Source of the DNA: Clavulina sp. PMI_390
Lineage: Eukaryota > Basidiomycota > Agaricomycetes > Cantharellales > Hydnaceae
DNA length: 64,000 bases
Direction: 5' to 3'
NCBI GenBank assembly: GCA_015039315.1
Contig: WIDE01000004.1
Location: 616,112 to 680,111, forward strand
Position numbers and translations under genes: made by a program. Shown here one piece after another: positions 1 to 10,537 of this stretch; position 1 is the stretch's first letter; every line of letters begins with the position of its first letter. The notes under the pieces are model-generated. The model made no database searches, was not told the DNA's origin, and saw only the letters and a list, made by a program, of their open reading frames with translations.

Positions 1-515
1 CTCCATCACTTTTACCACACCTGAATCTGCCGAGACCTCCACTATACGTCCCTCGCGATTCCTTATGCTTTCTGACTGCTACTCTCGACTCTTTATCACT
101 GTTTCTCTCACCTATGTTTCACCCACTGCTCCACACGTATTCTTCTAATAGCATCCAAGTTCTTTCTTATTCTGTTAACTCTTTGCATCATGTCTCATTC
201 CCTGTTTCCTTTTGGATGTTTGTTTCGGACTGCAGTTCGTAGGAATGTGGCTCTCAACTCCCTAATGTGAATTCCCACTTGCTCACCGTAGCCGCCGTAC
301 TGCATGTTCCTTTTTTGTTACTATGCCTTTTTACGACATATTGTGCTGTAATGGTACCTTTATTACCGTTGGATCCATGCCATCTCCCTCAGCCAGGCCG
401 TCCATAACCCGTCCACTCATAGGGGGCGCTGTCAATGAGGTGTTTACGTCTGTTGATTTCGACCTACTATTTGGAGGAATCATTCTCCAAGATCGTTTGA
501 CAGTTAGTCTCGGTC
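1..515. other. Upstream region, no gene seen
   Basis: CT-rich DNA ahead of the first gene. I see no convincing coding frame or RNA gene. It probably holds the promoter and 5' leader of the lipase gene. A small ORF starting at 323 overlaps the lipase start in another frame and is not believable. Confidence 0.4.
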
Positions 516-3500
516 ATGGTGCGGAGGCCTGTTGGCCTGACCGCTCAGAGGAGCGGCATGCTTCACCAAAGGGTCTCGCGTGGTGTCGTGACTGGGACAA
601 GACAATTCAGCTCGGCCGGTTCGTGGACCAGACTCGTTGACATCATTGCTCGTGGGCATGAAGGTTGTTGATTGAACCTATTTTCTATGCATAGGTCACA
701 GGCACGCCTTTTGGTGGCGATGGAGAGGCTCTACTGCTGCGACATTGGGAGCAGGCGTAGCAGCCGCATCGTTTGCGTCGCTTTCTCTGCCGAGATTCAA
801 GCTCTCGATGCCCAGAACTATTCATTCGGACTCGCAAATGGTGAGCATACTCTATCTGTATCAGGTGATAACGTCAATTGCCTCCGAACTACTCACTCCC
901 CAGTGTTATTCTACTCATTGCAATAGGGGAATGATGAAGAGACAAAGGAAGCAATCGTGAAACACAACGTAAAGGTGTGTGTTCATTCTCTCTGCAATTC
1001 CAGCTTTTCTTTGATCCCCGACGATCCGACTTAATAGCAAGAAACTCAAAAGGTTAGTATTACATGCTTTTATATCTCACTGGGTTGCTCATAGCTTATC
1101 CTAGGCTGAATGGTCGCTTCCAACATTGCCACTTCCTTCTATTAACCTTTCTCTTCCTTCCCTACCAACTTTCCCTACCCCATCATTCGATCTTCCCAAT
1201 TGGGTCTGGCCAGAAAGCCTCCTTGCATTTCGCGCGACCGTGAATGATCTGCTTCTCGAACTATATGGTGCCGAGGGTTCGTTATTCCACAAGATAACCA
1301 GTACACCTCCCGACCCCACGGTGAATCCTGAATGCTCATGGGACGCAGAAGTGCGGCTGGGAGAGGAGCTTTGTCTCTCAGAGCGTGCGTTCCTGACCAT
1401 GCGACGGCGTCACATGCGACTAGCGCTGGCCAAGCTTTTCGATGTTCCTGTGGAAGCAATCGACGAACGCGATATACCCACCTTGGCTATTGCCGCCAGT
1501 GGGGGCGGCTTGCGCGCAATGTGCAACACGGCCGGTACACTCACTATGCTCAAGGATGCCGGCATCCTCGACTGCGTAACATACATCGCCGGTATCTCGG
1601 GGAGCACATGGAGTATGGGCGCACTCTACTCTGGGGTGGCAGGGCTTGTCAATGGAGTCCCGTCTCCCTTGCTCACTCAAAAACATCTCCAGACGAGAAT
1701 CACGGTACCTTACGTGGATAGCTCGTGAGTTGCCACCGGTTACACTCGGAGCACCTCCTGAACGCCTCTGATCGCTCCATTCCATTTCCAGAGCCCTCGA
1801 TCTATTGACGAAACCTCCCACGAATTCTGTGAGTTTTCTTTTCGAATATTCTCTGAGGCGCAGCTTTTTTGTTTTTATCATCCCCCCTTATTCTAAACGC
1901 TAAGCGATTTCCTGGTACCTTCATGTAGTACCTGTTGACTGGTCTCATACGCAAGGCGACTATCCCACTCACAAACATCTCAATAACGGATATTTACGGC
2001 ACTCTTATCAGCTCCCGTATCCTCGTTCCTGATAATGTGACCCCATCCAGCCTTGATCCTCGCTTCTTGTCGCTACATGCCTTCCGGCAGCATGTTGACA
2101 ACGGCGCGCTGCCCATGCCTATATTCACTGCTGTGAGCCGCCATCTACCCGAAAATCTCAGCAAGGAGGAAAGCGCCATCAAGAAGGAGCAAACTACATT
2201 GATCTCGGCGCGGCGAAGCGAGCGGCTGAATCAGCGCAAGGATATTATTGAGGACGAGGCCAGATGGCTGTGGTTGTGAGTCCTTTAGCCAGCGTTTTCT
2301 CTCGGCTTGTTCTCATCCAAGCTTACCCAGCGAGTTTACTCCATATGAGACGGTTCGTGCATCTTCGCTGAGCGCTAGGTTCAATGGCTCACTTTCCGAT
2401 TGGCTGTTACTAGGGTTGTGATGAACTTGGCGGTGTGTTTCCTTTTCTTCCCTCGCCTCGCTGCAGGAATGGTTTATCATAATGTCTCCGCTAGCATGGA
2501 TTCCGTCATGGGCGCTGGGTCGCCGATTCCAAGCAGGAAAAAGCATTGATCGAGCGGTGCGCCACTAATCTCAGCTGAAACTTACTCGGGCGAGAGAATT
2601 CATGCCACTCATGCCACCTTCCTTTCTCACTGCTCCTAATTATCCACAGCCCGAAGTCAGCTTCTCTATCCTTTCTGGGTGAGTGTACATGCGCGCTCGT
2701 TGCCTCTTGTGGAGCGCTCACACCCGGCATCATGAAATTCCATCGTGATCGTGTAGCATCTTCGCTTCGGCCTTTTGTGCATCCCTTCAGGTGCGCATTC
2801 CTCTTCCTAGCGCGCTTGCTCTCATCTGATATTCCCGGGAATCATTCACGCCTTTCAGCATTATTTCAATGAGGCTCGCCCGCTGCTTCGCCAGTTACCC
2901 ATTGGATTATATGACTGGCTGGCACGAATCATTGAAGAGAACGAGGCCGAAATCGACGCCATGCATGCTGTCGTCCCCAATGCCCTTCCTAATTACGTGA
3001 AGGGTCTGGATGGAGAGTTGCGGGCCGGGAGCCCTCCTCAAATCACAGAGCCCGACAATCTTGGCTTCATGGTGAGCCTCCTTATTCGGTTAGGACTATG
3101 CAATAAGACCTGACATTTCCATTCATAGGATGCTGGAGGTGTGTTCGTTTGACATTCACCATTTCCGACCCTGACTCACCGCTCGCTGCGCTTCCATAGC
3201 GGAGCTGAACATTCCTTATTATGTCTGTGCCCCGCTCTTAATGACATCCGCATGTTTTGCCTGGACTGACACCTGGTTCTGTAGCCGCTGTTTCGCCGCA
3301 ATGTGGACTGTGTTATCGCTCTAGATGCAAGCGCAGATGGTCATGTGAGTATTACCCACCACCCCCACTCTGTGCTCGCTTACATTTCCCCCTTGCAGGA
3401 CCTCTGGTTCACGCGTGCGGAAGAGTTTGCTCTCCGAAGAGGGCTTTCGACGTGGCCAAAGGGTGCCAGGTGGCCTGTGACTATTGATGAAGAGGGTAAT

Positions 3501-4079
3501 GTCACTGAGCAGGGCGATGTTCCATCAGGAACATCTCCAAGCGATACCGCGAACCGAAAACTCGCTCAGGCACAAGAGGGGCAGCTCGCTGGCCAACAGA
3601 AGAAGCAGCAGGACACAGATGAGCGCTCTATCCCCAGCTCATCTGAGTCTTCTGCGTCAAGATCGAACGAGTCGCCCAGCGATGCCAAGGCCAAGGCGGA
3701 GTCTCCTTCCTCTCAGGAAATGGCTGCGTCCGTCTCGGCATCTCCAACCTCTAGCGCCCATCTCTGGATCGGTTCTTCTGGTGATGGCAAGCCGTTGCAG
3801 TCGTCCAGAGCAAGCGAGCTCACAGAAGAGAAACTTGCTGCTCACGACGGGATTGGTATCATCTATTTCCCTCTCTTCTCCAACCGTGCGGTGCCTGGAT
3901 TCGACCCTCTTAGCATATCTACATGGAGATTCGAGCTGCAGGAAGGCGAGAGCACCAAACTTTTTGATACGGCAAAAGCCAACACTGGAGATGGGGAGGA
4001 GATGGTTATCAAGGTGCTCAAGGCAATGTGGCTTCGGAAAAAACGCGCTAGAGAGGAGAAAGAGAGGTCTTCGTCCTAA
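516..4079 (+). CDS. Mitochondrially targeted cPLA2-like lysophospholipase
   Basis: Predicted patatin/cPLA2-fold acyl hydrolase (phospholipase A2/lysophospholipase family) of roughly 800 residues, spliced from about 15 exons. The ATG at 516 opens an Arg/Ser-rich, acid-poor leader ending in RQFSSAGS, typical of a mitochondrial presequence. Exon 2 (695-840) adds a short Ala-rich hydrophobic stretch that could anchor it in a membrane. The catalytic core lies in exon 1105-1724: oxyanion motif SGGGLRA followed by the nucleophile elbow GISGSTWS. Later exons give WIPSWALGR and the catalytic Asp motif DAGAELN. That Asp sits in a 10-nt exon at 3129-3138. The C-terminal exon holds a disordered Ser/Gln/Glu-rich insert (about 3500-3760) and ends KERSSS. 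The family assignment is firm. The mitochondrial location is inferred from the leader. The substrate cannot be told. Confidence 0.88.
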
Positions 4080-4153
4080 AGGCTTTTGTTTTATGGTAGA
4101 TTTGTGGTAGAATATTTACAGTAGACTCGACACTTTTCCAGCGAGGGCCGGCG

Positions 4154-4171
4154 TGACTCAGCTGTGACTCA
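4154..4171. promoter_or_regulatory. Two TGACTCA (Gcn4/Cpc1-type) sites
   Basis: TGACTCA occurs at 4154-4160 and again at 4165-4171, 11 bp apart in the same orientation (about one helical turn). The pair ends 40 bp before the PUS9-like start codon. TGACTCA is the known binding core of Gcn4/Cpc1 bZIP factors. Use here is inference. Confidence 0.45.
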
Positions 4172-4211
4172 CGCTTCACCTCACCCCTCGGCCTTTCTGT
4201 CGCCGAATTTC

Positions 4212-6471
4212 ATGGATCAATCGAGCACTGATGCCGTCCAACAGATCCTTGAATCAGAGAATAGCGCCCTTGACCATGTTGACGCTGATGCTGCAGCTGT
4301 TGCCGAAACTCTGAAGAGAATCGAGCCCTACTGGCATCCATACCGGACCTACGCGAAACAGGTAATACAAAAAGAATGTGATCTTGCCATCCTATTCATC
4401 GAAACCCCATAAATTAGCGCTGGTGGAATCGGGAAATACTGGAGCTTGTTAGCACTGAATTTAGAGATCGATCAATAGAGTACTACGTGAGTGCTCTGGA
4501 AGACGCGCAGTGAGATGAAAAGCTGACCTACCCCCTGATTCACAGCGCTACGCGCTCGAGTCTGGTGTAGTAACTATCAATGGGAAGGTTGCAAAACCTG
4601 GAACCATCGTTCGCAATGGCGATCGGATCGAGTGAGAACTTGTTTTGCTACCCGACAGCTACATTTATTTACCCCCCTTCTATATAGAAACATGGTGCAT
4701 CGACATGAACCTCCAGTCACGTCTACTCCTGTCAAAATTCTAGTACACGATGAAGAGAGGGAAATCATCGTGATCGACAAGCCAGGGAGCATTGTGGGTT
4801 TTCCCCCCAGAACCCTAGACTTGCTACCCTGCTCGCTAATACTGAGCCCAGTAGCCGGTCCACGCCACAGGGCGATACAACAAGAATAGTCTCACAGAGA
4901 TTCTGGTTACTGATTTTGGATTCAAGAAGGTTCACAGTGCGTCGACTCGGTCAGGCTCCCCTAATTGTCCATGAACTCAGCCTAGAGACATGCGCAGCTG
5001 TCAACAGGCTAGACCGGCTCACTTCCGGCTGCATGATCATTGGGCTCACATCACGTCGAGCGAATCTTCTATGCAAAGAGTTCCTCGACGGCTTGGTCAA
5101 GAAGGAGTATATCGCACGATGCTCTGGCGAATTCCCCGAGTGGGTTCACAGTTCCCAGAAACATCCTATTATGTGGACTGATTCGTTACTTTAGGGAAGA
5201 GATTGTCGTAGAACAGCCTCTCCTGACGGTTGATCGCCAGATGGGCCTGAATATTGTGCATCCAGATGGGAAAGTGAGGCCAATTCCAGTCGATTACAGT
5301 ACTTGATCGCTTATCTTCGATCATAGTTTGCCAAGACGACTTTCAAGAGATTATTTTATGACACACAGACGCATACAAGCGTGCTACACTGTAAGTCGTT
5401 TCCGAGCCTCGAGAATAAGCGAATCGCGGTTGAGCACCCCCAATAGGTCGGCCTTGGACCGGCCGCTGTACGTCAGGCACTTTTCTGGCCCAGGGCATGC
5501 TTATTCATATCGTCTTCTTCAGCTCACCAGATCCGCGTGCATCTCCAATACATAGGATACCCGATCGCAAATGACCCGGTGTACGGGGACGCTTCAATAT
5601 GGGTAAGCTATGATGCGAAGAGTTCCTCTCAATGCTCCACTCGCATATACTAATGAACGCTGTTTGAAATCCACTCATGAAGGGAGAGCAACGGGGCAAA
5701 GGAGGCGTGTCCTTAAAGCCATCACTGACGGCACCCGCAGATATCTACTTTCCAGCTGGCTCCCATCTTGAAAACCCTCATGCGGCAGGAGCGGCAGAGC
5801 CTAACGCATCAGTCGAGCAACCGCAGCGGACACGGCTTCCCCGAGAGGACGGGACAGATATAGGGATCTCATCTCCTGTGCCTCTCTCTGACGAAGCAGT
5901 AGGAGTGATCACCAAGCTTCGGAACCTCAAGGATCAAGACGAAGACTATTCTCGATGGCGGGACGTGATATTCAAGGCTAAGGTTGCTGAAGCTCGTAAT
6001 GCGCAGTCCAACGACCGGAGCGAAGGCCTCGACGCGCGAGCCTCTCGTAGAGCGATGGAAATCGAAGCCGAAAACTCTGTATTAAATGAGCCAGAGCCTC
6101 AACCAGGCAACCATCATGTCAATTCAACTCGCGAGGAGCCGATTTCTTCTGCCCCTCCAGAACCTGTTGCGGCCGATGACGACGGACGATACTGCAAGGA
6201 GTGCTTCTTGCCCCTGCACCCCGATCCTCAACCAGATCGGCTATTCATTTTTCTGCATGCCTGGCGTTACACAACAAAGGAGTGGTCATTCAAGACTGAT
6301 ATGCCGTTTTGGGCTGCGAAAGGTTATCAGTGGCAACATAGCCCCAAGGGAGCAGGCGCGTTGCCAGGCGAGGCGTTCTCGCCAGGTTCGGATCCAGCAA
6401 AGGCATTTGACGAGATCACTCCAGAGCTCAGCTCTCTTGGAAAAGAATCTGTGGTCGGCCTCGACGCATAG
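4212..6471 (+). CDS. PUS9: Pus9/Rib2-type tRNA pseudouridine synthase
   Basis: RluA-family pseudouridine synthase, most like fungal Pus9/Pus8 that modify U32 of cytosolic or mitochondrial tRNAs. The first ATG is at 4212; an upstream GTG in the same frame is not a start. Spliced order: an N-terminal part with [15 protein letters not shown], an S4-like segment ([18 protein letters not shown]), then [17 protein letters not shown] and the catalytic motif [10 protein letters not shown], where the Asp is the nucleophile. Next come [17 protein letters not shown] and NDPVYGD. A charged, probably disordered region follows. The C-terminal block starts [14 protein letters not shown] and contains HAWRY, typical of fungal Pus9 C-termini. 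About ten short introns; the catalytic RLD is rebuilt by splicing GGTTCACA to CTGTCAAC. The gene is convergent with TRM112. No deaminase domain is seen, so a Rib2-type fusion is unlikely. Confidence 0.88.
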
Positions 6472-6593
6472 GTTCATGGGAGACAGTCATTAGATCATAC
6501 AGTGTATTTCATTCAATGATGGAGCTATAATAATTATTTCCCTATTTCGTGCTCAGCCAGGAGCTTGGAAAAGTGAATCATATTAGTACGAGG

Positions 6594-7076
6594 CTAGTCG
6601 CTCAAGTCATTCACCCTCACCATATTCGGAATCCCACTAGATATTCGATAAACATGCCCACAGTTGGGACATTTCATTGATCCTTCCTCCACGTGGATCT
6701 AATAAGAAAGGATCAGATGTGTGATGGAGCTAGGGTTGGTAAACTACCTGCCTCCATCAGGACGTGATGAAGTGTTTTGAAGAACTCGGGCGTTTCCGTC
6801 CCAGGTTCTGGTGCCTTTTCAGGTAACGATGTATCTCCAAGCTTCAAAAAATACCTTGAGATCGCTAATCAGTTGGGATATGCATATACGTACCTCCTTT
6901 GCGCCTTTCACAAGGGCATCCCATTCAATTTTTGGCATGAAACCTCTCAGAAAGTCTTCATTGAAGTCGGCCTCTCGTATCTCCACTTGCGCATCATTAA
7001 AAACGAGAGGGAAGTTATTTGAAGTGCAGCCTTTCACGTGGCAGGCCAGCAGGTTGTGTGTTATTAGACGGACCAT
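6594..7076 (-). CDS. TRM112: TRM112, methyltransferase activator
   Basis: Small zinc-binding partner that activates several methyltransferases acting on tRNA, rRNA and release factor eRF1 (Trm9, Trm11, Bud23, Mtq2 in yeast). Three exons (6894-7076, 6752-6841, 6594-6698) give about 124 residues, the usual family size. It starts MVRLITHNLLACHVKGC and has NFPLVFNDAQVEI. It ends with the second zinc half MKCPNCGHVYRI and SGIPNM. The four Cys match the family zinc site. The second intron only keeps frame if the donor is GC (GAG|GCAGGT) at 6751-6750. The GT four bases further gives a frameshift and an early stop. Start codons of TRM112 and the divergent BET5 gene are 71 bp apart. Confidence 0.92.
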
Positions 7077-7147
7077 TATAAGCAGCTGTCCGATCCTCGA
7101 TTGAGCGTCAACAGAGCCAAACATTCACGTATTGGCATTTCACCGCT

Positions 7148-7919
7148 ATGACTATTTACAGGTTCGTCCGATTCGCACTTGATATGGATGTGGCCTAATA
7201 ATATGCTCCTTGGTATACAGCCTTTATATTTTCGACCGGTATGACGAAGAATGTTGAGCAGCGCGCAGAGTGTCACACTAAGTAATTGGGTCGCAGGCAT
7301 TGCACTTGTGTCTATTATCAGGACTGGCATCGTGTTAAGAAGCCTCGTCCAGCCGCAGAAGGGAACATCCTTCCCAATGTTTCCAAGGCCGTGGTAGTTT
7401 CGACAGCTAGCGACGCACCACGCACCACCAGCCTCCTCAACCCTAGCTCTGGCGTGGTCGTTGCCGCTGTGGACACTCAGAGTAGTTCGGGGCAGCCGCA
7501 GACTGGTCTCCCGTTTGATGAAGAGGCGAAGCTCGTTTTCGGTGTGGTATTGTCGTTGCGAACGATGATCAAGAAACTCTCGGGAAGGTTAGTCTGGCAC
7601 GCACCCGTGTACCTTTCGCTATCCCCTTACATCTATCCCATCGCACTCTCCTAGGGACGAGAATTTTACAAGCTATAAAACATCGGCATATAGACTCCAC
7701 CTGTTCGAGACTCTCAGTGGTTATAAATTCATCCTCCTCTCCGATCCCAATATCGACTCGCTTCGATTTCTCCTGCGGCAACTGTATTCCGGCCCCTTTG
7801 TGGAATACGTCGCGCGCAACCCTCTCGTCGATATGGACTCGAGAGAACGTGGGATCGATAACGAACATTTCCGCAATGCGACTGATAGGTTGATTCGAAC
7901 ATCGTCCTACTTCTCATGA
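7148..7919 (+). CDS. BET5: TRAPP subunit Bet5 (TRAPPC1)
   Basis: Core subunit of the TRAPP tethering complexes, which act as the Rab1/Ypt1 exchange factor in ER-Golgi traffic. The ATG at 7148 starts MTIYSLYIFDRHCTC, the family N-terminus, assembled from a first exon of 14 nt and a second of 18 nt. The longin-type core follows: LVFGVVLSLRTMIKKL, YKTSAYRLHLFETLSGYK and FILLSDPN. The C-terminus includes LLRQLYSGPFVEYVARNP, typical of Bet5. Residues after VKKPRPAAEG form a Ser/Val-rich insert of about 45 residues that many orthologues lack in part. Four exons. It is convergent with OLE1 and divergent from TRM112. Confidence 0.9.
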
Positions 7920-8211
7920 TGAGATTCCTGATGGGCGTTGACCGCCCCAGCATCATTGTGGGGTGAGGAACCCAGCGACGTGGCAGGGGTTTCGGGTGTG
8001 AATGTTGTAGGATAGATGGGAGATGCATCAGTGGGGTATCAACTCGCTCTATCTAGCGGCAGGCTGTGTCCACAACTACTGGAGCTGACGGCGTTTCAGA
8101 CCTCACGATATATCCCTAAAGCTACGATACAACATGGCGTAGAGAAAAGCTATCTGTTAAATGCAGAATCTACAACAATCCCAATACAATGTCCGAGTGA
8201 GGGTCCGTACT

Positions 8212-10033
8212 CTAGTCGACTACATCATCTAGTTTCAGAACATTCTTGATCTCGGGAGAAATTCTAGCTATCTTCATATCCCTCATTCTTTGTCTTGCGA
8301 TGCTTGAGTGCTTGTTCATTCCTCCGCCGAACGCCCACGATGCATCTTTCCATTCAACTCCGCGGCCTACCTTCTCACCAATGAGATAAGGTCTCAAGAC
8401 TATGAATCCTCCAGGCTGGATAATGCGATTAATTGATGCCTTCGAAGAAAAGCTTAGTAACACTTACGTGCTGGTGAATGTAATCGGTCACGTCTACGAC
8501 ACATTCGTTGATTACGACAACCCTCCTCGGTGTTCCGCCCGTATGGCCACCTTCGACGTATTTCTCAATCTGAGCCTGATTCCATACCTCGAACGATGAA
8601 GCTACCTCGTTTTCTATGGTCGCTGTTTCCTTAATTGACTGCCCTTGAGACACTTCCTGCTGAGCTTGCTTGATATCAAGATCACTTGTAGTGCGCAAAG
8701 ACGTGATTTGCGAGGTGAAACGGTACAGGGTCTCGATAATCCACTTGGATGGATCCCAGTCGATGAGGTGAGGACTAGCACGATAGTCATGGGGGAAGGT
8801 GTGCTAGTTTGAACTTGTTAGGAGGACATAGGATTGTGAGCCAGTTGGCCTATAACTCACATGGAAGTTGTGATTCCCTTCTCCCCCCGTGAGGATAGCA
8901 AACAGCTGGAGGATGAATATATCATTATCTTGCCACACTTAGTGGAGTTTGGAGACTCACTAGGTTACCTCGAGCAGACATTTCGTCGGAATAGGGCTGA
9001 AGTCCATCCCAATGAGCAAATCTGGGGTCAAAGACTTTTATGAGTCACTGCTTCCTCTTGTAGCTTGGCCTGCTCACGAATTGACTATGAAGGTGCAGTG
9101 CCAGACTGCATGAAGCTTATTAGCAGGCACGAGCAAGCCAGCGTCCGAAACGGTATAGGTTTTTTTCACTCACTCAGTAGCCTAGCGACGACACCACCCC
9201 ATATGAAGCCTCCAAATGCGTCACCCCATGATGCGGCAATGATTATAGGAAGGATGAGGCCAAGACCCAGAGTCAACGGGATGTAGTGCTTATGCTGGAA
9301 GCGAACGACTAGGTGTGATAATGATCAGTCTCTAGTGCTTCTGTGCCGAGATCAAGCTTACCGGGGTCGTTATCCAGATCGGATCGGTCAATCAAATGCA
9401 TCCGAGGATAGGTGGGTTTGCGAAATATCCAGCCCATATGAGAGTAGTAGAGACCTTTAGTTGCGCAGTATGGGTCATGGACGGGGTCGTCGGTATATCG
9501 GTGCTATCGTTACCAGTTCAGTATGGAAAAGCAAAAAGATATAGGTGCGAAACTTACGTGAAGGCGATGACGTGCACACCACCCTGATGAGGAGAGCATA
9601 TGTGGAGCCAAGGTGAGTAATGATAAATTCTAGTGACTTGGAGGAGGCGCGTACATTTGATGCTCCCTTGGAAACCAAGGCACCCCATGAGGGCTAGAAC
9701 AAGCCTCAGCGGCCGGCGTGCGGTGAAGCTTCGGTGCGAGTACAGACGATGGTAGCCAATTGTGATCCCAAAGACAGCAAGCTGCCAAGAGACAAAGCAG
9801 AGTACCAGCGTACTTCTAGGGACTACCCACACAGGTCGTAGGTACACTCCCATCACAGCAACGGCGTGCATTCCACAAAAGAACAATACATTCGGCCACT
9901 GCACAAGTGGGCAACTCAACATTCATGACTCAAGGCTCGAACGAGGTAGATAAGGACGTACCCAGATGGGGTTTTCTGCGTGGGTGCCGGCGTTGGGCTC
10001 TTGAGCCACGTCGGTCTTTGTGCCCGAGCCCAT
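8212..10033 (-). CDS. OLE1: Delta-9 acyl-CoA desaturase with cytochrome b5 domain
   Basis: ER membrane di-iron desaturase that puts the first double bond into stearoyl/palmitoyl-CoA. The chosen ATG at 10033 gives MGSGTKTDVAQEPNAG, then hydrophobic segments. All three histidine boxes are present after splicing: HRLYSH near 9730, HRLHH joined across an intron near 9510-9560, and GEGNHNFHHTFP near 8790-8880. The fused C-terminal cytochrome b5 domain has VVVINECVVDVTDYIHQHPGG. The heme-ligand HPGG is split by an intron at about 8420-8470. It ends LKLDDVVD. The layout is the normal fungal Ole1 one. The 504-bp gap to the divergent methyltransferase gene is the likely promoter. Confidence 0.93.
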
Positions 10034-10537
10034 AGCGATGATGGACGTTACTGGACGGCCTGAGCCATTTGTTTCTTCTCTGCAACTCCCCTCACGCGTC
10101 GATCGAGACCGACTTACATCAGCACCGATCCTTCTCTGTAAAGGGCCGAATCAAATAAACATGGAAATTCCCAGAAACTCTGGCTGCCTCCATCTCGGTG
10201 TTTTCGAAAATCACATTGCACGACGACAGAACTTGGGTGTTGGTTAGAAATCCGCTTTAGGTCATGGCGATATCCTTATTAGGGATTCCCGAATTCAATT
10301 CAGTCTTGACTCGTTCGAGGGCATGGCAACTCAGTTGGCGTGGCCCAAATAAGAACACACTTGTCACGTTTGTCCCGACAACCACGAGTCTGAAAAAAAA
10401 ACCCACAATGCCCTCTTCCCCCTCGTCCCTCTTCTGAGCCGCCCTTTCCACAGGGCGGCACTCAGGACTCATCATTTTCATCATAGACCAGCTTCACAAC
10501 CATAGACGAACGAATTTGAATCAAGTAGAAATCATAG
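10034..10537. promoter_or_regulatory. Divergent promoter region of OLE1 and EFM2-like gene
   Basis: About 500 bp between two start codons pointing apart. It contains A-rich and CT-rich tracts and no convincing coding frame. Which elements serve which gene cannot be read from sequence. Confidence 0.45.
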
